Shown here: positions 1-9,656 of the stretch, one piece after another | Position numbering within the stretch: position 1 is the first letter of the stretch | How the letters are laid out: each line of letters opens with the position of its first letter | Source of the DNA: Nostocales cyanobacterium LEGE 12452 | GTDB lineage: Bacteria; Cyanobacteriota; Cyanobacteriia; Cyanobacteriales; Nostocaceae | Reading direction: 5' to 3' | NCBI GenBank assembly: GCA_015206945.1 | Contig: JADEXV010000069.1 | Location: 1-32,801, forward strand | DNA length: 32,801 bases | The notes under the pieces: generated by a model | Seen by the model: only the letters and a program-made list of their open reading frames with translations | Database searches by the model: none | What the model was told of the DNA's origin: nothing | Made by a program: the position numbers and the translations under genes

Positions 1-112
1 GGGCAGGGTGTAGGGTGTGGGGTCTAGGGAAGGAAGAAGATGTTGTTCTATTTGATGCGCTAAAATTCAATTTTCTTAAACACTACACCCAACACCCTAT
101 ACCCAAAAGCCA
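1..112. repeat. Terminal 112-bp dispersed repeat, left copy
   Basis: This segment matches 32689-32800 in the same orientation at 109 of 112 positions (differences at 24, 59 and 91). One end carries GGGTGTR heptamers (about 5-30) and the other carries their complement (TACACCC/TATACCC, about 83-105), so a single strand can fold into a long imperfect hairpin with a loop of about 50 bases. It resembles the heptameric STRR repeats of filamentous cyanobacteria. A related hairpin lies at 32422-32482. Confidence 0.85.
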
Positions 113-116
113 CTAA

Positions 117-326
117 TATCAGGGATTTACGCTTAACAAGCGTGCCATTCGGGGCAGGGGGATAAATCGCATCATCGTGGAAGATTCTTCTAGTAATGGC
201 AAAATTCCAGCGAGGATAAAAACACGCCGGGGCCCAGCTAAACGTTCCGTAACACTAATCACTTTAGTAGTCAAGCAAAATCAAATTCGTTTAGTCGATC
301 GCAAACCTGTTGTAGATCCTCGTTAA
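117..326 (+). pseudogene. Possible 3' remnant of an unknown protein gene
   Basis: An open frame runs from just after a stop at 114-116 to TAA at 324-326, about 69 codons. There is no ATG; the only plausible internal start is GTG at 177. The peptide is basic and includes NRIIVEDSSSNGKIPARI and ends QIRLVDRKPVVDPR. I do not recognise it. It begins four bases after the 112-bp repeat, so it may be the tail of a gene cut by the repeat or by a rearrangement. It could also be a chance open frame. Bases 327-464, up to the next gene, hold nothing I can identify. Confidence 0.3.
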
Positions 327-464
327 GCTACCAGTAAAAAATCAAATTTAACAATGCCACCATACTTTTTCAGCAAATTTATGAATTATAAAAGACTAAC
401 AAAAATTACTGCACGATCTAAATTTGTCGGGTAAGCTGACAACAGCAGTTTCATTCTCAAACCA

Positions 465-1250
465 ATGACCACAAGTAGTCCCAAAATTTTAGCTCTGGAC
501 TTTGATGGAGTGATTTGCGACGGATTAATTGAATATTTTGAGGTAGCATGGCGTACCTACTGTGAAATTTGGTCTTCTGCTAACGATACACCCCCAGATG
601 ATTTAGCTTTGAGATTCTATCGACTAAGACCTGTTATTGAAACAGGTTGGGAAATGCCCATTTTAATTAAAGCCTTGATAGATGGAATTCCTGATGAAAA
701 GATTCTTCATCAATGGGTAAGCATTGCCCCACAAATTTTGTTAAATGATAAGCTCCAAGCAAGACAAATTGGTGCAAAACTAGATAACCAGCGAGATAAA
801 TGGATTACCACTGATTTAGGTAGTTTGCTGAGTCTGCCTAGATTTTATCCAGCTGTAGTAGAAAAAATCAAATTAACTATTGACAGTGGAGTTAAACTAT
901 ACATTGTAACAACTAAAGAAGGGCGTTTTGTAGAGCAGTTGTTGCAACAAGAAGGAGTGAATTTACCACCAGAAGCAATATTTGGGAAAGAAGTCAAGCG
1001 TCCCAAATATGAAATTTTGCGAGAATTAATTCAGTCAGCAGAAGATAAGTCAGTTAGTCTCTGGTTTGTAGAAGATAGACTCAAGACATTACAGTTAGTC
1101 CAACAGCAAGCAGACCTTGAAGATGTAAAACTTTTCCTTGCGGACTGGGGTTATAATACGCAAGCAGAAAGGGAAACTGCTCAAAACGATCCGCGAATTC
1201 AGTTGTTATCACTTTCTCAGTTTGCCAAAGAGTTCTCCGCTTGGCTTTAA
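465..1250 (+). CDS. HAD-superfamily hydrolase (phosphatase-like)
   Basis: A 261-residue soluble protein with all four haloacid dehalogenase motifs. Motif I is LDFDGVICDG (nucleophile Asp12, acid/base Asp14), motif II is IVTTKEG (Thr149/150), motif III is the Lys in KRPKYE (Lys181), and motif IV is FVEDRL (Glu203-Asp204). HAD proteins of this size with an alpha-helical cap (here about residues 20-125) usually hydrolyse small phosphate esters, phosphoglycolate phosphatase being one example. The substrate cannot be read from sequence. The ATG at 465 fits the start of motif I. It stands alone, with a palindrome 22 bases after the stop. Confidence 0.9.
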   Translation: MTTSSPKILALDFDGVICDGLIEYFEVAWRTYCEIWSSANDTPPDDLALRFYRLRPVIETGWEMPILIKALIDGIPDEKILHQWVSIAPQILLNDKLQARQIGAKLDNQRDKWITTDLGSLLSLPRFYPAVVEKIKLTIDSGVKLYIVTTKEGRFVEQLLQQEGVNLPPEAIFGKEVKRPKYEILRELIQSAEDKSVSLWFVEDRLKTLQLVQQQADLEDVKLFLADWGYNTQAERETAQNDPRIQLLSLSQFAKEFSAWL

Positions 1251-1272
1251 TATATTAAATATCTAGTCAAAA

Positions 1273-1297
1273 AGAGACGTAGCAGTGCTACGTCTCT
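1273..1297. repeat. Perfect palindrome after the HAD gene, terminator-like
   Basis: A 12-bp stem (AGAGACGTAGCA, 1273-1284; TGCTACGTCTCT, 1286-1297) around one base. It begins 22 bases after the HAD stop and could end transcription, but no T-run follows. GTAGAGACG-type palindromes are common dispersed repeats in Nostocales; a cousin lies at 21185-21212. Confidence 0.75.
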
Positions 1298-1421
1298 GCA
1301 ATGATTCTGAATAATGGATATTTAATTTCTGGACGTATTTATATAAATCAAATATGTATTTTGTAAATTTAGGTGAAATAATAACTCACAAGTATTCACT
1401 CCTCACTTCGCACTTACTTTT

Positions 1422-2600
1422 ATGCTTGACCTAACAAAACTGGCGCGACAAATGCAGGGTTTAAGCCAGCATCTTACCTTAGAAGCTGCTGCCAGTCGTC
1501 AGCGTTTAGAACTGGCACAACAACATTTAAAAAATGCTTACGAGTCTCAACAAGATTTAATCGATCGCCAGGAAAAATGGCGCGATCGCATTCTCTTTGC
1601 TAATGCTACCCCAATTGAGCCGCTAGAAACCTGCATCGATATCCCAGTTCCCCCAAAAATTCATACTGTCATCGCTACCGATGGTTCCCAAATTGCCCCC
1701 AACCATCACGAAATTGCTTATTGTTATCTGCTAAATATTGGCAGAGTCGTCTTGCACTACGGACAAAATCGCCATCCCTTACTCGATAGTTTGCCAGAAG
1801 TATTTTACCGCCCAGAAGATTTATATATGTCTCGGCAATGGGGAATTAGAACCGAGGAATGGATGAGTTTTCGCCGCACTGCTTCCGAAACAACGGTGTT
1901 AGCAGAACTTGCGTGTGATGCAGCACAAGCGGAAACGCCAGCGCTAGCGATGGTAGATGGTTCGCTAATTTACTGGTTTTTAGAACAATTGCCGATGGAT
2001 GCACGCGATCGCATTTTACCCCCCATCCTAGAAGCTTGGCAGCAAATGCGTGATGCTCGAATTCCTTTAATGGGCTATCTTAGCGCCTCTCGAAGCATCG
2101 AAACAATGAACTTTTTACGGTTATTAGCTTGTCCCCATCCAGTGCCAGACTGTAAAAGTCATTGCCCAAATCAGCTAGAAAAAGTACCTTGTAAAATTTT
2201 TGAACAGTTGCGAGATACTTCTGTTTGGGCAAGCCAACTCAAACCAGGACAACGCAGTACTCTGTGGCGTAGCAATTCTCCCATTCTTGAACTTTATGGC
2301 GATCAAACAATTTACTTTTGCTACGTTCACGTTGGCACAGAAATCGCTCGAATCGAAGTTCCGGCATGGGTAGCGGAGAATGCAACCATGTTAGACCAAG
2401 CATTGGGACTGATGTTAGCACAAGTGCAAAAAGGATATGGCTATCCTGTAGCGATCGCCGAAGCGCATAATCAAGCAGTAGTAAAAGGTGGCGATAGAGC
2501 GCGTTTCTTTGCTCTTCTCGAACAACAAATGATTAAAGCTGGTTTGAAAAACGTGGGAACTTCCTATAAAGAAGCCAGAAAGCGCGGGAGTATTGCTTAA
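1422..2600 (+). CDS. nurA: NurA-domain nuclease
   Basis: A 392-residue protein of the NurA family, metal-dependent nucleases that resect DNA ends during double-strand-break repair and in archaea work with the HerA translocase. Two acidic DGS motifs are visible: ATDGSQIAP (Asp87) and MVDGSLIYW (Asp179). A C-terminal block, YGYPVAIAEAHNQAV, is also typical of the family. An N-terminal helix (about 10-60) precedes the nuclease core. The protein carries four cysteines spaced C-x6-C-x3-C-x8-C at 237, 244, 248 and 257. No herA is in the window, so its partner must be encoded elsewhere or it acts alone. The ATG at 1422 follows a 171-bp spacer, and no strong Shine-Dalgarno is seen. Confidence 0.85.
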   Translation: MLDLTKLARQMQGLSQHLTLEAAASRQRLELAQQHLKNAYESQQDLIDRQEKWRDRILFANATPIEPLETCIDIPVPPKIHTVIATDGSQIAPNHHEIAYCYLLNIGRVVLHYGQNRHPLLDSLPEVFYRPEDLYMSRQWGIRTEEWMSFRRTASETTVLAELACDAAQAETPALAMVDGSLIYWFLEQLPMDARDRILPPILEAWQQMRDARIPLMGYLSASRSIETMNFLRLLACPHPVPDCKSHCPNQLEKVPCKIFEQLRDTSVWASQLKPGQRSTLWRSNSPILELYGDQTIYFCYVHVGTEIARIEVPAWVAENATMLDQALGLMLAQVQKGYGYPVAIAEAHNQAVVKGGDRARFFALLEQQMIKAGLKNVGTSYKEARKRGSIA

Positions 2601-3035
2601 AATAATTTGTAATGACGCTTCTACGTTGCTAACGTAATTCGTAATTGGATTCTTAACTACGAATTACGTTTTGCGGTACTAATGCCTTAGCGACTTAAGG
2701 ACAATTGCAGATAAAAATTCTGATTAATTCAGTTTACTTAACACTTCTTATCTTAATTTTAAAATATAAATGTTTACTTTACAGCTTTTTAGGGAAACCT
2801 TTATTTAGTAGAGAGATAAGTCAATCGCTAGCTTACTTAGTAGAAACTAGTAGATAATTATTGGCTCTACATCAAGTTAACTACGTTTTATTCGTAAGCA
2901 CAATAGTCTTTGCTATAACTGATGTTAGGTGAGTCTCTAAGTTGATATATCCTATCAAAATAGTTGTTCAACTTCAGTAATAAACGTACTAACTTATTTA
3001 ACCTTTATTAAAAAAGATTCATAATTAAAAAGCTG
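2601..3035. other. 435-bp spacer with an inverted repeat
   Basis: AT-rich spacer between nurA and the first histidine kinase gene. It holds a 12-bp inverted repeat (ACGTAATTCGTA, 2632-2643; TACGAATTACGT, 2658-2669) 32 bases after the nurA stop. This could be a terminator or a member of the AATTCGTAATT repeats also seen at 24525-24590. The remaining 360 bases have no recognisable gene and presumably carry the promoter of the kinase gene. Confidence 0.6.
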
Positions 3036-5729
3036 ATGAAAATAGTTAAATCTGAGTACAAAAAATCTGAAGAAAAATACTCTCGATTTTTCTCCCTCTC
3101 TATAGATTTATTGTGTATTGCTAATTTTGATGGTTATTTTAAGTATTTAAATCCCGTATGGACAAAAACACTAGGTTGGTCAATTCAGGAACTCGTTGCT
3201 AAACCCTTTATCGAATTTATTCACCCTGAAGACCGTGAATCGACTATTGCAGCAGCCCAAAATATTACACACTCGGTAGATGCAGTCAGCTTTGAAAACC
3301 GCTATCTTTGTCAGGATGGTTCTTACAAATGGCTATCGTGGAATGCGACTGGTTTCAGCGAAGAAAAATTGATTTATGCAGTAGCTCGTGACATAACTAT
3401 TAACAAAGAAAATGAGATAGCACTAAAAAATTCTATCCAAGAATTAGAAGCTTTTAAATTTGCCTTAAATGCCCATTCACTGGTAGCTATTACTGATAGA
3501 ACTGGAAGAATAACCTATGTCAATGAACTATTTTGTGAAGTTTCTAAATATTCTTTAGAAGAACTTCTAGGGCAAGATCATCGAATTATCAATTCTGGAC
3601 ACCACACAAAAGAATTTTTTGCCAACTTATGGAAAACTATTGCCCAAGGAAAAATATGGAAGGGAGAAATTCAAAATAAAGCCAAGGATGGAACTTTTTA
3701 TTGGGTTGATACTTTGATTGCCCCAATGTTGGGACAAGATAGAAAGCCCTATCAATATGTATCCATTCGTACAGATATTACACAGCGTAAGCTTTCAGAG
3801 TTAGCTTTATTGGAGCGATCGCGCTTGTCAGTTTTGAGTGCAGAAGTCAGTTTAGCCTTATCTCAAAGTGGCACACTTCCAGATATTCTGCAAAATTGTA
3901 CAAATACTATTTCCCAATACCTTGATATCGGCTTTGTTTGTATCTGGACATTTGAACGCCAGACAAACCAGCTACAATTACAAGCTGGCGTTCATTGCAC
4001 AGATATTACTTGCAGTGCTTTGAGCGATACTCAAGATTTCCCAGATCATATCGCTTTAGTTAATAATACTATTGGTTTAATGATTCAAAACCATCAAGCT
4101 ATTTTTAACCAAGAATTATCAATTAGTAATTCAGTAAAGCTTACAGAGTCTACATTTTCAATTTCTCGATTTTCTGCTTATCCTCTGATAGTAGAGCAGC
4201 AATTAATCGGTATAATTGCTTTATTCAGCAAGCAATTATTTACCGAACCAACTCATAACCTATTAAATTGGATTGCTAATAATATTGCTGTGGCTATTGA
4301 CCGAATCTGGGCGCGAGAAGAACTCCTCAGCCGTCGGGAAGCCTTATTACTGCGTTTAGCTAGCCAAATCCGCAGTTCTCTTAACCTAGATATGATCTTA
4401 GAAACAGCTGTGAATGAAATTCGCAGCTTATTACAAATTGACCGTTGCTACTTTCTTTCTTATTTACCGCACCCATCCCAACCAAGCTTGAATATTACTT
4501 ATGAAGCACGAAACCCTAACTTGGCAAGTATGTTAGGCAGTATTCCACTGCAAAAAAGTAATTTTTTGACTCAAAATCTTCTCTCTCAAGAGCTAATCTG
4601 CATCGAAAATATTAATAGTAAATCACCACTTAATTATGATATACAAGAACTTTTAACTGAGTTTGGGATCACATCTCAACTAATGCTACCAGTTAAAAGT
4701 AATTCTGGGGAGATTGGAGCAATTGTGTGCAGTCATTGTAGTGGCGATCGCATTTGGAATAACAGTGAAATTAGCCTGTTACAAGCTGTTTGCGATCAAA
4801 TAGCGATCGCTATCGATCATGCACAACTTTATACCCAAAGTCGTGCTGCTACTTTAGAAGCTCAAACCCAAGCTGAAAAACTCACCGAAACCTTGCATAA
4901 ATTGCAACAAACTCAATCTCAACTGATCCAAAATGAAAAGATGTCTAGCTTAGGACAATTAGTCGCTGGGGTTGCTCATGAAATCAACAATCCAGTTAAT
5001 TTTATTCATGGCAACTTAACCTATGCTAACGAATACTTTCAAGAGATGTTAACTCTCTTGCACCTTTATCAGCAACACTATCCCCAACCGGAAGTAGAAA
5101 TTGAGGATTTCACGAAAAAAATTGATTTGGAATTTCTTACTAGTGACCTTTCTCAACTCCTATCCTCGATGAATATGGGTACTAATCGTATCCGTGAAAT
5201 TGTTTTGGGATTGCGAAATTTTTCTCGCCATGATGAAGCAGATAAAAAATTAGTTGACATTCATGAAGGTATTGAAAACACGTTATTAATTTTGCATCAC
5301 CGCTGGAAAAACAATGGAATTGGCTTAGATATATCTATAGTTAAAGAATATGGCGATTTGCCTCTAGTTGATTGTTATGCTGGGCAGCTTAATCAAGTAT
5401 TTATGAATATTTTAACTAATGCGATCGATGCCCTAGAAGAGTCAATGGTCAAGAAAAAAACAAATCATAAACCACAAATTATAATTCGTACTGAAATTTT
5501 AGAGAGTAAATTTGTTGTCATCCGAATTGCTGACAACGGATTAGGAATGGTAGAAGATATTAAAAAGCGGTTATTCGATCCATTTTTCACCACAAAACAG
5601 GTAGGTAAGGGAACAGGTCTAGGACTGTCAATTAGCTACCAAATTATAGTAGAAAAACATGGTGGAATTTTGAATTGTCTATCAGAACCAGGAAAAGGCA
5701 CAGAATTCTGTATTCAAATTCCAATTTAA
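3036..5729 (+). CDS. Soluble PAS-PAS-GAF-GAF sensor histidine kinase
   Basis: 897 residues with no membrane segment, so a cytoplasmic sensor. The order is PAS (about 14-127), PAS with PAC tail (about 138-258, ending IRTDITQRK), GAF (about 268-428), GAF (about 440-598), a coiled coil, a HisKA dimerisation helix with phospho-acceptor His648 in [12 protein letters not shown], and an HATPase_c domain: N box NAIDALEE near 795, G1 ADNGLGM near 832, FDPFFTT, and GTGLGLSIS near 857. The second GAF has Tyr-Asp where bilin-binding cyanobacteriochromes have Cys-His, so covalent bilin binding is unlikely. No response regulator is adjacent. The transmitter closely resembles that of the kinase at 7057-8820. 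The signal is unknown. Confidence 0.93.
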   Translation: MKIVKSEYKKSEEKYSRFFSLSIDLLCIANFDGYFKYLNPVWTKTLGWSIQELVAKPFIEFIHPEDRESTIAAAQNITHSVDAVSFENRYLCQDGSYKWLSWNATGFSEEKLIYAVARDITINKENEIALKNSIQELEAFKFALNAHSLVAITDRTGRITYVNELFCEVSKYSLEELLGQDHRIINSGHHTKEFFANLWKTIAQGKIWKGEIQNKAKDGTFYWVDTLIAPMLGQDRKPYQYVSIRTDITQRKLSELALLERSRLSVLSAEVSLALSQSGTLPDILQNCTNTISQYLDIGFVCIWTFERQTNQLQLQAGVHCTDITCSALSDTQDFPDHIALVNNTIGLMIQNHQAIFNQELSISNSVKLTESTFSISRFSAYPLIVEQQLIGIIALFSKQLFTEPTHNLLNWIANNIAVAIDRIWAREELLSRREALLLRLASQIRSSLNLDMILETAVNEIRSLLQIDRCYFLSYLPHPSQPSLNITYEARNPNLASMLGSIPLQKSNFLTQNLLSQELICIENINSKSPLNYDIQELLTEFGITSQLMLPVKSNSGEIGAIVCSHCSGDRIWNNSEISLLQAVCDQIAIAIDHAQLYTQSRAATLEAQTQAEKLTETLHKLQQTQSQLIQNEKMSSLGQLVAGVAHEINNPVNFIHGNLTYANEYFQEMLTLLHLYQQHYPQPEVEIEDFTKKIDLEFLTSDLSQLLSSMNMGTNRIREIVLGLRNFSRHDEADKKLVDIHEGIENTLLILHHRWKNNGIGLDISIVKEYGDLPLVDCYAGQLNQVFMNILTNAIDALEESMVKKKTNHKPQIIIRTEILESKFVVIRIADNGLGMVEDIKKRLFDPFFTTKQVGKGTGLGLSISYQIIVEKHGGILNCLSEPGKGTEFCIQIPI

Positions 5730-5823
5730 AAATACTCTCCGTTTAAAAACACTACAATTTTATCCAAAGCTGTACAAAATATGTAAATAGTCCTCTATTC
5801 ATATCTTACATCTAACTTGTTTG

Positions 5824-5850
5824 AGTCCGCTTCTGCGGACTTTGTTTATT
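5824..5850 (+). terminator. Intrinsic terminator-like hairpin after the PAS/GAF kinase
   Basis: A perfect 7-bp GC-rich stem, AGTCCGC (5824-5830) and GCGGACT (5835-5841), with a TTCT loop, followed by the T-rich run TTGTTTATTTA. It lies 95 bases after the kinase stop. The same hairpin type is a frequent dispersed element in Nostocales, so it may be both a repeat and a terminator. Confidence 0.65.
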
Positions 5851-5875
5851 TAGCCGTTGGTAGTCTAAGATCGAC

Positions 5876-5979
5876 TATAGCAATCAGAATTTAAATGTGA
5901 AAAAATACGGAGATTCAAAGTACTTATTTATAGGCTTTACAGGGATGTTCTCTCTTACAAATGATTTAGGATTGCTATA
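5876..5979. repeat. MITE-like 104-bp element with TATAGCAATC ends
   Basis: Perfect 10-bp terminal inverted repeats, TATAGCAATC (5876-5885) and GATTGCTATA (5970-5979), enclose 84 bases without a gene. Ends of this form recur in small palindromic elements of Nostocales genomes; a similar end, ATATAGCAATTC, is at 18526-18537. It ends 22 bases before the ATG of the binding-protein gene at 6002, so it occupies that gene's promoter region. Confidence 0.6.
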
Positions 5980-6001
5980 TCTATAATTTAAATTGAATTT
6001 T

Positions 6002-7060
6002 ATGAACAAGTACTTAGTAGAACCGTGGCTCGTTACTAGATATCGCTTATTCAGTAAAAGTAAAGTTCTGATTGTAGCGGTAATCATGGCCCTATTGAGT
6101 ACAGGCTGTACTGGAAAAGCATCTCAGAACAATCAGCCTGTTGTGAATAGTGTCTCAAGTAAACAGAAGTTACCAACTTTAAAAATTGGAGTAGTACCTA
6201 CACAAAGCCGAATAGAGCAAGAACGGATGATTAAAGCCCTAAAAGAATACTTAGAGCAATCCCTTGGAGAAAGGGTTGCTACTGAGTCACAATCAAAAAT
6301 GACCGGGGGACAAGGGAGACACAAAAAACTAGAGATCGATAAAGTGGAAGATGCGATCGCCAGTTCAGTAGATTTTCAGATTGCTAAAGATTATGAGCAA
6401 ATAATTAACTGGCTACTACAGGATAAGCTAGATATGGCTTATTTAGGGCCTATGAGCTATCTGGAGGCAGTAGACCGGGGTGCTAAAATTGAACCGTTGG
6501 TTGCTTCCATTGATAAACATACGGGACAACCCTGGTATCGGGCGTGTATCATTATCAAAAAAGACAGTCTCATCAAAACCTTAAAAGACCTCAAAGGTAA
6601 ACGTATTGCCTTTGTAGACAAATTATCAACCTCTGGGTATTTGATGCCACTGGCAACGTTCAAAAAACTAGGAATTGATGATCCTCAAAATTTTGCTCAA
6701 GTCCTGTATGCTGGTAGCCATAGTAATAGTATGGCTGCATTAGAAAATGGCATTGTTGATGCCGCAGCGACTAATATTCCCTCTTACTTGAAATGGCAAA
6801 AAAGCGGCAAGCTAACACCTCAAAATTTCAGAATCCTGTGGGAATCTGCACCGATACCCAATTCTCCAATAGTAGTGTCCAAAAAACTGCCACCTGAGTT
6901 AGTTCAACGGCTAAAGCAGGCTTTTATTAGTAGCCCAGAAGGTCTTGAGGATATTATCGGAATTGAGTCGGCCGGATACACCCTTATTACTCCTTCAGAT
7001 TATGCTCCTATTGAGCAACTCCGAAAATATCTCAACTTAATTTCTGTTCCGGCAAAATGA
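6002..7060 (+). CDS. PhnD-like substrate-binding lipoprotein
   Basis: A 352-residue protein of the phosphate/phosphonate (PhnD-type) periplasmic binding family. From the ATG at 6002 there is a basic N-terminus, a hydrophobic stretch (about 22-33) and a lipobox-like STGC with Cys36, so it is probably lipid-anchored. The binding domain starts at LKIGVVPTQ. Typical family blocks follow: DMAYLGPMSYLEA, LKDLKGKRIAFVDKLSTSGY and AALENGIVDAAATN. An upstream TTG at 5993 would add three residues, but ATG is preferred. Its stop overlaps the start of the next gene (ATGA), a membrane histidine kinase. No permease or ATPase gene is present, so I infer a sensing role rather than import. The ligand is unknown. 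Confidence 0.88.
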   Translation: MNKYLVEPWLVTRYRLFSKSKVLIVAVIMALLSTGCTGKASQNNQPVVNSVSSKQKLPTLKIGVVPTQSRIEQERMIKALKEYLEQSLGERVATESQSKMTGGQGRHKKLEIDKVEDAIASSVDFQIAKDYEQIINWLLQDKLDMAYLGPMSYLEAVDRGAKIEPLVASIDKHTGQPWYRACIIIKKDSLIKTLKDLKGKRIAFVDKLSTSGYLMPLATFKKLGIDDPQNFAQVLYAGSHSNSMAALENGIVDAAATNIPSYLKWQKSGKLTPQNFRILWESAPIPNSPIVVSKKLPPELVQRLKQAFISSPEGLEDIIGIESAGYTLITPSDYAPIEQLRKYLNLISVPAK

Positions 7061-8820
7061 AAATCTCCACAAAGTTTTTTACAGGTTCATCTGTGTCTGT
7101 CGGACTGATAATAGCTATTCTCGTTGGTAATAATGTAGCTCTCCAACAAATTAAGCAGACTATCCGTGAGAAAAGCAATCAAACCACTGAAACTATCAAA
7201 ATTGCTCTGACTGCGGAAAATGCCTTGAAGTCTGAAATTATTGAACTCAAAGATATTGTCTTACTTAAGAGTCAAGACACAAGAATGGTCAAGTCTTCAA
7301 AAGAGTTTTTAGACTCCCTGGATAAACTAGAAAAACTGATGCCAAATGCTACAGAAATTCCAGTGATTCGTCGCCGTCACCAGTTTCTTAGCCAGTTAGC
7401 AAGTCAACTAACAAATTTGAATTATCAGGAAGCTTCTTTAGCAGATTCTCAGCAATATTTTAGAGCTATCAATTCTTTTGATAGAGACATTGAGTTGTTC
7501 TTGAGTCAGGTGATTAAACGTGCGAACCAGCAGAACCTCCTGGTTGAAGATGAACTGGAAAATTTATATCAAGTGCAGAGAATTATCTCCTTTGTAGTTG
7601 TGCAAGTAATTGTAATTCTATTTGTTGGTAAATTTCTAGTTATTTGGCGTCCAATGATTAAGTCTCTGAAAAAATTACAAGCAGGAACAGCAGAAATTGC
7701 TACCGGAAACCTAGATTACCGTTTAGATATTCAGACAGGGGATGAAATAGAAGACTTGGCTAAATCATTTAACTACATGTCACTGAAGCTAGCTGAATCT
7801 CGTGAAACGCTGATGAAGAACACTGAATTAACCCAAATGAACCAACGTTTAGAGTTGGAGATTTCTGAACGGAAACAGGCACAATCAGAACTTCAGAAAG
7901 CCTTACAAGAACTCCAAAGCACTCAAGCCCAATTGATTCAAACAGAGAAAATGTCTAGTCTTGGTCAGCTTGTGGCAGGGGTTGCACACGAAATTAATAA
8001 CCCAGTTAATTTTATCTCTGGTAATATCGTCCACGCCAGCGAATACACTGAACAACTGCGAGAAGTAGTACGCCTCTACCAAGAAGAATTCCCAAATCCT
8101 GGACAACAAATTCAGGAAAAGGTAGAGGAAATTGATTTGGAATTTATGCTAGATGATATGCCCAAAATTTTCAACTCAATGAAAATGGGATCTAAACGAA
8201 TTCAGCAGATTGTCTTGTCTTTACGCACCTTTTCTCATCTAGATGAAGCAGACATGAAAGAGGTTGATATCCACGAAGGTATTGATAGTACACTGCTGAT
8301 TTTGCAGAATCGATTGAAAGGTAAGCCAGAGAATCCCAAAATTGAAATCGTCAAGGAATATGGTGAGTTACCTCTGGTAGAGTGTTATGCAGGGCAGTTA
8401 AATCAAGTGTTTATGAACGTGATTAATAATGCGATCGATGCTCTTGATATGTGCAATGCTCAATGTTCTCGGCAAGATATTGAGAGCAATCCTAGTAAAA
8501 TTATAATTAGTACTAAGCTGATTAGTGATAACCGAGTAGTCGTGAGAATTGCAGATAATGGGCCAGGTATGACCCAAGAGGTGAAAAATAAACTGTTTGA
8601 CCCATTTTTTACCACCAAACCTGTGGGCCAAGGAACAGGGTTAGGCTTATCGATTAGCTATCAGATTGTGGTGCAGAAACACTCTGGAGTACTGCGGTGT
8701 GAATCAGAACTGGGTAAAGGAACCGAGTTTTGGATTGAGATTCCTTTGCATCAGATGGAGAAATCGGTAAGCCCCAACGGATTAAAATTGCCTGCTGATT
8801 TGCAAGAGTCAAAAGTCTAG
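7057..8820 (+). CDS. Membrane HAMP sensor histidine kinase paired with the binding protein
   Basis: 587 residues. Transmembrane helix 1 is near 8-28, followed by an all-helical extracytoplasmic region of about 145 residues, helix 2 (about 176-197), HAMP (about 197-250), a coiled coil, HisKA with phospho-acceptor His311 in [12 protein letters not shown], and HATPase_c (N box NAIDALD near 457, [23 protein letters not shown]). The ATG overlaps the TGA of the PhnD-like gene by 4 bp, implying translational coupling and a shared job: the lipoprotein probably presents a ligand to the periplasmic helical bundle. No response regulator is nearby. The next gene, for an FHA protein, starts 21 bases later and may belong to the same operon. 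Confidence 0.93.
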   Translation: MKISTKFFTGSSVSVGLIIAILVGNNVALQQIKQTIREKSNQTTETIKIALTAENALKSEIIELKDIVLLKSQDTRMVKSSKEFLDSLDKLEKLMPNATEIPVIRRRHQFLSQLASQLTNLNYQEASLADSQQYFRAINSFDRDIELFLSQVIKRANQQNLLVEDELENLYQVQRIISFVVVQVIVILFVGKFLVIWRPMIKSLKKLQAGTAEIATGNLDYRLDIQTGDEIEDLAKSFNYMSLKLAESRETLMKNTELTQMNQRLELEISERKQAQSELQKALQELQSTQAQLIQTEKMSSLGQLVAGVAHEINNPVNFISGNIVHASEYTEQLREVVRLYQEEFPNPGQQIQEKVEEIDLEFMLDDMPKIFNSMKMGSKRIQQIVLSLRTFSHLDEADMKEVDIHEGIDSTLLILQNRLKGKPENPKIEIVKEYGELPLVECYAGQLNQVFMNVINNAIDALDMCNAQCSRQDIESNPSKIIISTKLISDNRVVVRIADNGPGMTQEVKNKLFDPFFTTKPVGQGTGLGLSISYQIVVQKHSGVLRCESELGKGTEFWIEIPLHQMEKSVSPNGLKLPADLQESKV

Positions 8821-8841
8821 AAAAATTATTGACTAAAAACT

Positions 8842-9627
8842 ATGCAAAATTTAAGTACGTCTAACATCATGGGGATGAGTTTAGAGCTTTTTCATGTTCA
8901 AAGCAATACTGCTTTTGAGTTAGCACCAAATATTGCAGTGTTTCATATCGGTAAACCCAATGACCAAATTCCGCCGGATATTGATGTTTCCAACTTGCCA
9001 GATGCAGATGTTGTTTCTCGCATCCATGCACAAATTCAAATTCATATAAATAATTACCTTATTGAAGATTTAGGAAGTTCTAATGGGACATTTGTTAACA
9101 ATACTAGATTAGAACCTAGAACACCCCGCCAAATAAATTTAGGAGATAGAATAGACTTTGGTCAAGGAGAAAAAATTACATTTATATTTCAAGAGAAGAT
9201 ACAATCTCAACAAAATCTTCTTCCTCTTGCAAGTTCCACAAAAATGCAAGTTCAAATTCCTTTGAACAGCAGACAAACTTCGGTGAATCAAACAACCAGG
9301 TATATAGCCTTGGCTTTAATGATTGCAAGCGTCATCATTTTAACTGCAAATATTCGTGTTGGTATATTTTTTGGTATTCCTGGTTTATTGCTATGTATTT
9401 CTGGTATTTTCGTCCTTTGTCAGCAGCGGATAAACCCTAACTTAGGATGGCTTTTGATAGCGCTAGGAATTGTAGTCATAGCTTTTACTGGTAATGTGTT
9501 CGCGTCAGTTAATCTTTTAGTTGTTGTGGCAGCATCTGCTTTATTTTTCGCTGGATATCAACTTTTGAATACTGGAAAAATCTTAAATTATGATTTGCGA
9601 TCGCTCCAGGAATTAATTAAAAAATAG
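8842..9627 (+). CDS. FHA-domain membrane protein
   Basis: 261 residues. An N-terminal forkhead-associated domain (about 14-115) shows SRIHAQI (Ser59, Arg60, His62) and LGSSNGTFVNN (about 77-87), the phosphothreonine-binding signature; the usual early Gly-Arg reads Gly-Lys. The C-terminal half (about 150-250) has about four hydrophobic helices, so the FHA domain is held at a membrane, probably on the cytoplasmic face. FHA domains read Ser/Thr kinase output; kinase-fold genes lie 6-9 kb away at 15756-18489, but a link is only a guess. It starts 21 bases after the histidine kinase stop. ATGs at 8869 and 8875 are alternative starts. Confidence 0.85.
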   Translation: MQNLSTSNIMGMSLELFHVQSNTAFELAPNIAVFHIGKPNDQIPPDIDVSNLPDADVVSRIHAQIQIHINNYLIEDLGSSNGTFVNNTRLEPRTPRQINLGDRIDFGQGEKITFIFQEKIQSQQNLLPLASSTKMQVQIPLNSRQTSVNQTTRYIALALMIASVIILTANIRVGIFFGIPGLLLCISGIFVLCQQRINPNLGWLLIALGIVVIAFTGNVFASVNLLVVVAASALFFAGYQLLNTGKILNYDLRSLQELIKK

Positions 9628-9656
9628 CTTATTTTAAATAATTTAAAATTATCTTT

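Noticed and set aside
3036..5729. Bilin-binding cyanobacteriochrome
   Set aside because: The second GAF domain has Tyr-Asp where the chromophore Cys-His is expected, and the first GAF shows no such motif.
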